A program made the position numbers and the translations under genes. Below, one piece after another: positions 42,600-49,544 of a DNA stretch of 49,544 bases. The DNA lies in contig JADGBW010000010.1 in assembly GCA_015231305.1 (NCBI GenBank), positions 1 to 49,544 on the forward strand. Reading direction: 5' to 3'. Numbering within the stretch: the first letter of the stretch is position 1; every line of letters begins with the position of its first letter. The DNA comes from Magnetococcales bacterium. Lineage in GTDB: Bacteria > Pseudomonadota > Magnetococcia > Magnetococcales > JADFYX01. Below the pieces are notes generated by a model. That model saw nothing but the letters and a program-made list of their open reading frames with translations. It made no database searches and was not told the origin of the DNA.

Positions 42600-43568
42600 T
42601 CAGCCACCCGCAGGCTCAACAGAGATTGTTTTTTTTATAAAAAGTGGCTTTATTTTTTGGCTTAAACCAACCCATAAACCTTGTGGCAGAAAAATCATTA
42701 TACCCATCATAATAGCACCAAGAATCAACACCTCATAATCCTCAAATACCACCAGTGTCTCAGGTAACATTGTTAACACCGCAGCACCAAATATTGGGCC
42801 GTATTTAGATGCCATACCACCTAATACCACCATGACAACTAGTTCAATAGAAAAATGAAAGCTGAAGGAGTCCGGGCTTATAAACCCTTGTTGGTGAGCA
42901 AAAAGGCTACCAGCAAAAGCTGCAAACAGGGCAGAGACTACAAAAATTTTTATTTTAATTTTTTCTATGTCCACCCCCATCATCTGCGCACCTACTTCAG
43001 AGCCATGTACCGCCCTTAATGCCAAGCCAATACGAGAGTTTATTAGGTTTAAGGCCACCCAAACCCCTAACAATAGAGCACCATTGGCAACTATATACCA
43101 ACGGATGTCACTATCGATATCCCAACCCAAAATATTTAAAACCGGAATATCAGAAAGCCCATCTGGCCCACCTGTTATATGGGTGGGTTGAACCATTAAT
43201 ATGTTTATTATTATACCAAACCCCAAAGTTGCCATAGCCAGATAGTGGCCTTTAAGGCGTAGAATGGGCCGGGCGATTAACTCTGCCACCAACCAAGTTG
43301 CTAGCAGCCCAACCAAAAGAGCAAGCCAGGGGTTCCAAGATAACAAGGTGGTTAAAAGACCTGATGCATACGCACCAATGCCAAAAAAAGCTGCGTGCCC
43401 AAGGGATATCTGCCCCGTGTAACCCATTAAAAGGTTAAGCCCAACAGCAATTAGAGCATTTATAGCAATGCTTACACCAACAACTGTAACAAAATAGTTA
43501 ACCGGAAAAAGTATTGGAGCTAGTGTAATAATAGATGCCAAGGCAAAAAAACCGCGATATCGCTTCAT
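42600..43568 (-). CDS. livM: Branched-chain amino-acid ABC transporter permease LivM
   Basis: This is a 322-residue inner-membrane permease with about nine hydrophobic helices. NLLMGYTGQISLGHAAFFGIGAY, read here in two parts (NLLMGYTGQIS and LGHAAFFGIGAYA), is the LivM family signature, and RLKGHYLAMATLGFG, GPDGLS and FVVSALFAAFAGSLFAH support it. Its start overlaps the end of livH by four bases. Its C-terminal tail after the last helix is basic and faces the cytoplasm. Confidence 0.94.
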   Translation of the reverse strand: MKRYRGFFALASIITLAPILFPVNYFVTVVGVSIAINALIAVGLNLLMGYTGQISLGHAAFFGIGAYASGLLTTLLSWNPWLALLVGLLATWLVAELIARPILRLKGHYLAMATLGFGIIINILMVQPTHITGGPDGLSDIPVLNILGWDIDSDIRWYIVANGALLLGVWVALNLINSRIGLALRAVHGSEVGAQMMGVDIEKIKIKIFVVSALFAAFAGSLFAHQQGFISPDSFSFHFSIELVVMVVLGGMASKYGPIFGAAVLTMLPETLVVFEDYEVLILGAIMMGIMIFLPQGLWVGLSQKIKPLFIKKTISVEPAGG

Positions 43569-44440
43569 ACTCGCTCCTCCCCGGCTTTTCCAAAAAATCC
43601 TTGTGGTTTAAAAAAGAGAACCAAAAGCAAGATAATAAAAGCGATGGCATCTTTATAGCCAGAAGATATCAAACCAGCCCCTAAAGACTCCAACACCCCC
43701 AAAACAACACCACCTGCAACAGCCCCCATAGGGTTGCCTAACCCACCAAGAATAGCAGCAGCAAAGCCTTTTAAGCCTAACATCATGCCAGCATCATAAG
43801 AGGTAAAAGCGATTGGTGCTATAAGCAGACCAGCAGCCCCTCCTAGCAAGGCAGACAGACCATAGGCAAATAACATCATTCGTTTAACAGGAATGCCAAT
43901 TAAAGAGGCTGCAATGGGGTTTGCAGAACAGGCTAAAAGTGCTTTTCCGGTGATTGTGCGGTTGAAAAACTGGTGAACTAAAAAAACTAGAACAGCAGTA
44001 ACACCCATAACCCACATACTTTGTGGTGTTAGAGTGGCACTGCCTATGTGTATTGGGGTTTCACCAGAAAAAGCAGGAAGAGAGTGAAAGTCTTTACCCC
44101 AAATAAGCAGAGCCAAACCGCGTAAAAAAATTGAGGCTCCAATTGTTATGATGATAGTAGAAACTACCGTTGCAGATTTGGCAGGCTCTATGGCAAATTT
44201 TTCTAAAATAAGGCCAATGCAAACTGCTATAACTAGTGCCAAAAACAGAGCAACCGCAAAAGGCACGCCGACAGCCAAGAGCGACACTGCACTCATGGCG
44301 CCGACCATTACAAACTCACCTTGAGCAAAATTTACGACATCAGATACGTTGAAAATAATTGCAAAGCCCAAACCTACTAACGCGTAGGCAGAACCAATGG
44401 TAACCCCTGTAATTAGGGATTGCAGCAATACATCACTCAT
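43565..44440 (-). CDS. livH: Branched-chain amino-acid ABC transporter permease LivH
   Basis: This is a 291-residue permease with about eight membrane helices. GSAYALVGLGFAIIF, VNFAQGEFVMVGA and GLKGFAAAILGGLGNPMGA are the LivH markers. The frame begins at a TTG (44452), but the ATG at 44440 gives the standard N-terminus. It overlaps livM by four bases, so the two permeases are made in step. A palindromic repeat lies between it and the binding-protein gene. Confidence 0.94.
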   Translation of the reverse strand: MSDVLLQSLITGVTIGSAYALVGLGFAIIFNVSDVVNFAQGEFVMVGAMSAVSLLAVGVPFAVALFLALVIAVCIGLILEKFAIEPAKSATVVSTIIITIGASIFLRGLALLIWGKDFHSLPAFSGETPIHIGSATLTPQSMWVMGVTAVLVFLVHQFFNRTITGKALLACSANPIAASLIGIPVKRMMLFAYGLSALLGGAAGLLIAPIAFTSYDAGMMLGLKGFAAAILGGLGNPMGAVAGGVVLGVLESLGAGLISSGYKDAIAFIILLLVLFFKPQGFFGKAGEERV

Positions 44441-44453
44441 AACAATTTTCAAC

Positions 44454-44505
44454 CCTAAATTCGATAGTAGAAAAAACCTCTATGGCTAAAATTGCCGAAT
44501 TTAGG
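44454..44505. repeat. CCTAAATTCG palindrome, dispersed family
   Basis: CCTAAATTCGATAGT (44454-44468) faces ATTGCCGAATTTAGG (44491-44505): twelve Watson-Crick and two G-U pairs out of fifteen on the plus strand. It sits between livJ and livH and could reduce expression of the permease genes relative to the binding protein. Confidence 0.5.
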
Positions 44506-44517
44506 TTCTTAGTTAAT

Positions 44518-45654
44518 TTATTCAACAATAGACCAATCGCCGTTTTTGATTTCCAACATTTTAAAAGCGTTAAGACCTAAACCTAAATGGTCGCTACTAC
44601 TCATGTTGAAAATACCACCAGCACCAAGGAAATTTTTTGTATTTTCAATTTCATTACGCACACGAGCTTTATTTGTGCTTCCTGCCCGTTTTATAGCTTC
44701 CACGGCTAAATAAAGGGCATCGTAGGCATGGCCACCAAAGGTAGAAACCGGACCATGTTTGGCTTCAAAGTTGTTTTTATATGCCTGAATCACCTCTGTT
44801 TGAGGATGAGAACTTGGCAACATAGAGGCAACCAGAAGTGAAGCAGCAGGTAGCCTTACACCTTCAGCAGCACTTCCTGCTAAGTTGATATATTTTTTAG
44901 ATGCAACACCATGGGACTGATAGATTGGAAGTTTAATACCTAACTGGCGAATATTTTTTGTAACAATTGCAGGGCCAGAACCAAAGCCAAAGTTAAGAAT
45001 TGCATCTGGGTTTGTAGCCCTAATTTTAGAAAGCTGTGCGGTCATGTCAGTATCTTTTTTACCGTAAGACTCATCCGCAGTAATTGTTATGCCATATTCT
45101 GAAGCTAGAGCCAAAACCTGCCCACGCCCTGACTTACCAAAGCCACCAGAACCAGAAATTAAACCAACCTTTTTTATGTCCCTTTTGTTCATATCAATAA
45201 AAATTTTTCTTGCTGCCATTTTATCTGTATGAGGAGTTTTAAATACCCACTTTTTAACAGGTTCTACAATTTTTACTGAACCAGCCATTGAGATAAAAGG
45301 AATTTTAGCTTTTTGAACAATAGGAATAACCGCCATGGTAGTACCAGATGTAGATGCACCAACTATTATATCAACACGGTCTTTTTTAATTAGCCTTTTG
45401 GCAAAATTAACTGCTTTTTTAGGGTTTGCGCCAGTATCGTAATGGATCAATTTTATTTTTCTGCCTATTACTCCACCTTCATCGTTGATCTTTTTCACAT
45501 ACATTTGCAGTGTTTTTAGCTCTGGGTCACCCAAAAAGGAGGCTGGACCAGTAACAGCTAGAAATGTACCAATTTTAATATCGCTTGCTTGGGCTGCATT
45601 TATTGAAAACAGAAGTGCAAATCCAGCAACAAGAGCTTTTACAGATCTTTTCAT
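44518..45654 (-). CDS. livJ: Periplasmic branched-chain amino-acid-binding protein (LivJ/LivK-like)
   Basis: This is a 378-residue secreted solute receptor. The signal peptide is about residues 1-23 (KRSVKALVAGFALLFSINAAQA), shown in two parts KRSVKALVAG and FALLFSINAAQA. The mature part starts with SDIKIGTFLAVTGPASFLG, typical of the peripla_BP_6 family; YDTGANPKKAVNFAKRLI and GGFGKSGRG are further markers. It captures leucine, isoleucine, valine or perhaps aromatic amino acids or short-chain amides and hands them to LivHM. It is first of the liv genes and separated from the porin by a strong hairpin. Confidence 0.92.
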   Translation of the reverse strand: MKRSVKALVAGFALLFSINAAQASDIKIGTFLAVTGPASFLGDPELKTLQMYVKKINDEGGVIGRKIKLIHYDTGANPKKAVNFAKRLIKKDRVDIIVGASTSGTTMAVIPIVQKAKIPFISMAGSVKIVEPVKKWVFKTPHTDKMAARKIFIDMNKRDIKKVGLISGSGGFGKSGRGQVLALASEYGITITADESYGKKDTDMTAQLSKIRATNPDAILNFGFGSGPAIVTKNIRQLGIKLPIYQSHGVASKKYINLAGSAAEGVRLPAASLLVASMLPSSHPQTEVIQAYKNNFEAKHGPVSTFGGHAYDALYLAVEAIKRAGSTNKARVRNEIENTKNFLGAGGIFNMSSSDHLGLGLNAFKMLEIKNGDWSIVE

Positions 45655-45693
45655 GATAGAGCTTCCACTTAAAAATGATTTTAAAATAAGAGA

Positions 45694-45729
45694 GACCCCT
45701 TATTTCGTTTAAAGCGACAATAAGGGGTC
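45694..45729 (-). terminator. Hairpin between porin and livJ
   Basis: GACCCCTTAT (45694-45703) pairs perfectly with ATAAGGGGTC (45720-45729). On the minus strand it is followed by TCTCTTATTTT. It lies 37 bases after the porin stop and is likely to end or attenuate that transcript before livJ. Confidence 0.7.
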
Positions 45730-45765
45730 AATTAGATATGGCTTAATAAAATAAAAAAATTAATC

Positions 45766-47100
45766 TTAGAATTTATACATCAACTCAGTACGGATAAAGT
45801 GCGAATTAATTGTACCATCCGCATAATAGTCGCCTGGGTTTAAAAATTCATAAACCAAATGGCTGGAGATAGCCTTTGTAAAATTGTATTTTAGTTTAGA
45901 AGTTAAATAAAGACCACGGTTCGTACCTGTACCATTTCCATCATCCTCATCAGCCATCATCCAATGGGCACGAAGATCAAGGTTGCCCTTGTCTGTAACA
46001 GCCATTTTAAGACCAACTGAAGGCACAGAAATATTAGACCACCATGCAGGGCCAGTACGAAGCTGGTTGGTACCATTTACGTTGTTGGATGCAACCATAG
46101 AGTAAACCGCAAGCTCTTTAAATTGCGACCAGCGACCAAATACCTGCCAAAATGCTTCATTTTCGGTGGTTGTGTCAGAGTCATCACCAGAAAGATAATA
46201 ATAGCTAACATCAACAACTGGTTTTATTGCAGGTGCTACCGGTAGTTTATAGGCTAATTTAGCATCAACCATTACACCACCAATATCGGTTATAACATCG
46301 TTGTCCATCTCACCGCTTTGGTATGCTACCTCTAAGTTAGCAGATAGAGACTTGCTGATTTTTGGCATTAAACGTACACCAAAGGTGTGCAAGTCTATAT
46401 CGTTATTGGCGGTGGAGACATCATCTTCACCCTTGTAAAGATAGTATGCTTCAAATGGATAGTTTGCATGACCCTTTTTAATGTAAATACCAGCCAAACT
46501 CTCATCAATATCGTTAGGTGATAGGTTTCTGCTCTGGCTATTTATGGCAAACTCATCTTCGTTTTTGTTCATAGCTCCAATTAAATCTATTGAGAGCTTA
46601 TTACCAGCCTTATATTGTGCCTTTACCGCATTAAAATAGATAGTACGAGAACCATCTTCAGGGGTTCCATCAAGTATCATCTTGCCAGTACCGTAGATCA
46701 TATCCTGACGGCCTAAACGTAAACTTAACTTGCCACCAAGAAGATTTTTTACATCTATGTAAAGGTTGTCAACTACAACTTCACTAGGAAACTCTTTACT
46801 TTCTGCGGGCTGTCCTGTGGGTTTATCACTGGAATGGTCCCAAAACTCATTTACTAAACGCCCCTTAACAGCCAAATTTGGGCTGAAGTTATATTGCCCC
46901 CAAACACGAGTTCTGGTCCTATGGTATTGCCACTGGTTTAAGTCACTGTTACCTCTTGCAATTGGTATCTCATCCCAGTTGACTAAACGGACCCGAAGAT
47001 CTCCACCCCATGAAAGTCCACTTTGAGCTGCACTACTTGTTGCAGGAACAAAAGCTGCTCCAGCCAACAGAATACCTAATGCTAAAATTGATTTTTTCAT
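45766..47100 (-). CDS. Outer-membrane beta-barrel porin
   Basis: This is a 444-residue exported protein. The signal peptide is about 1-24 (MKKSILALGILLAGAAFVPA, then TSSAA). The rest alternates polar and hydrophobic residues as in beta strands, with GGDLRVRLVNW, YHRTRTRVWGQYNF and KLSLRLGRQDMIYGTG early on, resembling the alginate-export/OprD-like porin group. It ends in Phe (ELMYKF), the usual signal for insertion by the BAM machinery. Cysteines are absent. It is encoded just before livJ, so it may let amino acids or aromatic acids into the periplasm; the substrate is inferred only from context. Confidence 0.88.
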   Translation of the reverse strand: MKKSILALGILLAGAAFVPATSSAAQSGLSWGGDLRVRLVNWDEIPIARGNSDLNQWQYHRTRTRVWGQYNFSPNLAVKGRLVNEFWDHSSDKPTGQPAESKEFPSEVVVDNLYIDVKNLLGGKLSLRLGRQDMIYGTGKMILDGTPEDGSRTIYFNAVKAQYKAGNKLSIDLIGAMNKNEDEFAINSQSRNLSPNDIDESLAGIYIKKGHANYPFEAYYLYKGEDDVSTANNDIDLHTFGVRLMPKISKSLSANLEVAYQSGEMDNDVITDIGGVMVDAKLAYKLPVAPAIKPVVDVSYYYLSGDDSDTTTENEAFWQVFGRWSQFKELAVYSMVASNNVNGTNQLRTGPAWWSNISVPSVGLKMAVTDKGNLDLRAHWMMADEDDGNGTGTNRGLYLTSKLKYNFTKAISSHLVYEFLNPGDYYADGTINSHFIRTELMYKF

Positions 47101-47315
47101 CGTTAATTTGCTCTTTTTTAAAAGTTGAAAAAAAGTTTCTTACTTTATTGCTTTTATACAAATGCAACAATTAATACCTGTAACCAGCGAAAATCTATCA
47201 ATTATGTTACATTTTTGCAATATAAATACATCAAGTGGTGCAATAAAGCAACGCTTGACCTTATTCATTCTATCATTCAAGAGCAGTTAGTCATAACCAA
47301 CAACCATTTTTTATT

Positions 47316-48434
47316 TTATACAAGAATTGACTCCAACGCCAAAACACATTTTTGGTTCTCATGGGCAAGACCAATTGTAATGCGCAAGGCTCCATCTCCT
47401 AAGCCAAAGGAGTTCATAGGTCGGATGATAACACCCATTTTCAATAATTTATCGCACATCAACCCTGCTGGCATTTTATGGCGCACAAATAAAAAATTAG
47501 CTTGAGATGGTACAACCTCAAAGCCAAGCCTTATTAACTGTTCTTGCAACCATATTCCTTGTTGTTTATTTCGCATGCAGCGTTCTTTTACCACATGGGG
47601 CAAGCTTAATGCAGTTATAGCTGCTGACTGGGCTAAAGTGTTAACGTTAAAGGGTTCTCGTGTTTTTTGTAGTTGTGTTATCAACTCTGGATGCCCCACC
47701 GCATAGCCTACTCTTAAACCAGCTAATGCATATATTTTTGAAAAAGTACGTGTCACAACTAAATTTGGATATTTTTGCAATAGAGATATTCCATTGGGAT
47801 AATCATCAGCAAAGGCATATTCAAAATAAGCTTCATCAAGCACAACAATTACCCTAGAAGGTATACTTTGCAGCAGAGCTTCAACCTCTTGTTGGCTGTT
47901 ATAGGTTCCCGTGGGGTTGTTGGGGTTACAGATCATTAATAGCTTGGTTTTTGCATCGACAGCTTTTGCCATTGCGACTAAATCGTGCTTGTCATTTTTA
48001 TCTAAGGGGATGGCACGCCCGCATTCAAAATGGACAGCTGCTGCCAGGTCATACACCACAAAGCTAGGACGAGCAAACACCATATTTTCACCAGGTGATA
48101 TTAACCCTCGTACAATCATATTTAAAAGCTCATTAGAACCATTTCCTAATAGTATTGTTGATGGATCTACATTTAGATGTTCAGCTAGTTTTTGTGTCAG
48201 TAGATAACAAGACCCATCAGGGTAACGGTTGATATCTTGAGCTGCTTTAGTAATAGCATTCACAACACCTTGATGTGGACCTTGGGGGTCTTCATTGCTT
48301 GCAAGTTTGATAATATCCGCTAATCCCAACTCTCTTTGTACTTCTTCTATTGGTCTTCCAGGACTATATGGATTAACCGATAAAATGCCAGGCCTAAAAA
48401 GAGATTTAAAGTCGGGTACTTTGATAGTTGCCAC
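47316..48434 (-). CDS. hisC: Histidinol-phosphate/aromatic aminotransferase
   Basis: This is a 372-residue PLP aminotransferase. NPYSPGRPIEEVQRELGL is the HisC N-terminal motif; LGNGSNELLNM, FVVYDLAA, CNPNNPTGT, VLDEAYFEYA and TFSKIYALAGLRVGY (containing the PLP lysine) follow in order. It converts imidazole-acetol phosphate to histidinol phosphate and, in many bacteria, also transaminates phenylalanine and tyrosine. The frame extends to 48497, but the GTG at 48434 has AAGGA about ten bases upstream and gives the usual N-terminus. No other his genes are near; the neighbours fit an aromatic amino-acid role as well. Confidence 0.92.
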   Translation of the reverse strand: MATIKVPDFKSLFRPGILSVNPYSPGRPIEEVQRELGLADIIKLASNEDPQGPHQGVVNAITKAAQDINRYPDGSCYLLTQKLAEHLNVDPSTILLGNGSNELLNMIVRGLISPGENMVFARPSFVVYDLAAAVHFECGRAIPLDKNDKHDLVAMAKAVDAKTKLLMICNPNNPTGTYNSQQEVEALLQSIPSRVIVVLDEAYFEYAFADDYPNGISLLQKYPNLVVTRTFSKIYALAGLRVGYAVGHPELITQLQKTREPFNVNTLAQSAAITALSLPHVVKERCMRNKQQGIWLQEQLIRLGFEVVPSQANFLFVRHKMPAGLMCDKLLKMGVIIRPMNSFGLGDGALRITIGLAHENQKCVLALESILV

Positions 48435-49210
48435 GATGTTAGTATCCTTACAGAATTTTAAAAATATGGTGGTAATTACATAACGACAGACTGCCACCCT
48501 TTATAATTTGAATCAACACTAACTGTTGGCAATACATTTAAAAAAAATCCATAACTACCTAAACAATAAAATACCGTCAGTATTTAAACAGCACTATACA
48601 AAGATGCGTTAATATTTGCTTATAATAAACTTGCATATTCATTTAAATACAAGGCTTTTTACTTTTAGGAACAATTAATGCAAGTTATTAGACACGGTCT
48701 ATTGGTGTAGAAGTCAATTTTGACTCCTGCTTTATATTTACTTTATATAAGTTATTGAAACTATGATTATTTTCTTAAAATGTTGTTTATCAGTCTATTC
48801 TCTCTGTTTTCTCTTTCTTATTTTGTAGAAAATTTGTAAGGGTGATTAACAAAACATACAAAGCTTTGTTACCATCAAAGTGTAATATCAAACATAGTTA
48901 AATTTCATTCAAAACTTTAGAGATAGCTTCTAACAAATTGTTTTGTATCTAGTTGAAAATTTACAACTCTTAATTATATATTTTCGACTTAGTTAAGTAA
49001 AAAAATGAGAGTTATCTCTTGCAAATCTCCATGAACGTACCTATGACCCTACGATTACAAGTAAATTTTTGTAAATTTACTAGTTTTCAAGTAAGCTCAT
49101 AACTACATTTTCTGTGTAGCTTATTTGTAGGTCGTCTATATATTTTGACACTCAAATTTTTCGTAGCACATCAACTATTAAAATAGCATTGCTGGCGTTA
49201 AAAAAGGGAT
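48435..49210. other. 776-base divergent intergenic region
   Basis: It lies between hisC (minus) and selO (plus). It holds AGTCAA/TTGACT (48712-48725), a ten-codon frame (48679-48711) with a weak ribosome-binding site, and a perfect 9-bp hairpin at 49060-49081. No gene of normal length is seen. Confidence 0.45.
49060..49081. repeat. Perfect 9-bp hairpin upstream of selO
   Basis: AGTAAATTT (49060-49068) pairs with AAATTTACT (49073-49081) around a four-base loop, about 130 bases before selO. It could be an operator or leader hairpin. Confidence 0.4.
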
Positions 49211-49544
49211 ATGATGAGCGATTTAGGTTGGAAGTTTGATAACAGTTATGCATCGCTACCTGGTGTTATGTTTACACGCCTTGCACCTACCCACGTAACT
49301 GACCCCAAGATGGTAATTTTTAACGACTCATTAGCCAAAAAAATGGGTCTTAGTTTACCTACTTCAGACCAGAACCCAGCGCAACTGTTTTCAGGCAACA
49401 TTATGCCTAAAGGGGCAGACCCTTTAGCTCAAGCCTATGCAGGACATCAATTTGGTCATTTTACAATGCTGGGGGATGGGCGAGCTATAGTTCTAGGAGA
49501 ACATATAACACCAGACTTAAGCAGATATGATATACAGTTTAAAG
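49211..49544 (+). CDS. selO: SelO (YdiU) protein adenylyltransferase, partial at window end
   Basis: The frame starts at ATG ATG (49211/49214) with AAAGGG just upstream and is still open at the last base, giving the first 111 residues. FDNSYASLPGVMFTRL, AQAYAGHQFGHF and LGDGRAIVLGE are the N-terminal hallmarks of the SelO/UPF0061 family, a pseudokinase fold that transfers AMP to Ser, Thr or Tyr of proteins and takes part in redox regulation. Whether the C-terminal end is intact cannot be seen. It stands alone after a long intergenic region. Confidence 0.93.
   Translation, partial: MMSDLGWKFDNSYASLPGVMFTRLAPTHVTDPKMVIFNDSLAKKMGLSLPTSDQNPAQLFSGNIMPKGADPLAQAYAGHQFGHFTMLGDGRAIVLGEHITPDLSRYDIQFK

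Noticed and set aside
48679-48711. Ten-codon leader peptide before selO
   Set aside because: It has only a weak ribosome-binding site, no run of regulatory codons and is about 500 bases from selO.

Overview
The window is an AT-rich bacterial chromosome segment. It carries 41 complete protein genes I can support, plus one cut off by the right edge. I saw no rRNA, tRNA, CRISPR array, prophage or transposase. PhoB/PhoR, a sigma-54 activator, a phasin, a Liv transporter, an outer-membrane porin and chemoreceptor/bacteriohemerythrin proteins together point to a motile, Gram-negative, polyhydroxyalkanoate-storing member of the Pseudomonadota living near oxic-anoxic boundaries. I cannot name the genus.

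Bases 1-8734 hold a chemoreceptor ending in a hemerythrin domain, a hemerythrin-rhodanese fusion, threonine deaminase (ilvA), a NavAb-like voltage-gated sodium channel, two SAM methyltransferases and a 2-oxoglutarate/iron oxygenase. Bases 9245-18413 are a signalling block: an 1863-residue hybrid kinase with five tandem periplasmic solute-binding domains, an OmpR-type regulator, a REC protein with a degenerate HPt domain, a sensorless sigma-54 activator and a bacteriohemerythrin. Bases 18414-19558 carry no convincing gene. They hold several strong inverted repeats, including a gap-free 62-bp-arm hairpin, and a five-repeat Pho box with its own -10 element that reads into the non-coding stretch. 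Then, on the minus strand, come phoR, phoB, a hemerythrin-GGDEF protein, and a PAS histidine kinase that overlaps an iron alcohol dehydrogenase gene.

Bases 26203-35422 are mixed: a DUF1835 protein, a 57-residue microprotein that copies the C-terminal domain of the adjacent MerR regulator, metF, small zinc-binding proteins, a DUF2786 protein, an ArsR regulator, a phasin, an O-acetylhomoserine sulfhydrylase and a LysE/RhtB exporter. Bases 35893-48434 form a long co-directional minus-strand run: hisC, a porin, livJ-H-M-G-F, a CBS-ACT protein, a PaaI-type thioesterase, paaK, iorA and iorB. The run reads as uptake of amino acids, transamination, and ferredoxin-linked oxidation of aryl-pyruvates to aryl-acetyl-CoA. 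The window ends inside selO.

The most unusual items are the long hairpin, the Pho promoter without an obvious gene, and the MerR/microprotein pair with a MerR-style 19-bp-spacer promoter. Also notable are four hemerythrin proteins with four different outputs, and signalling proteins that have lost expected catalytic or metal-binding residues. All calls are from reading the sequence; no database search was run.
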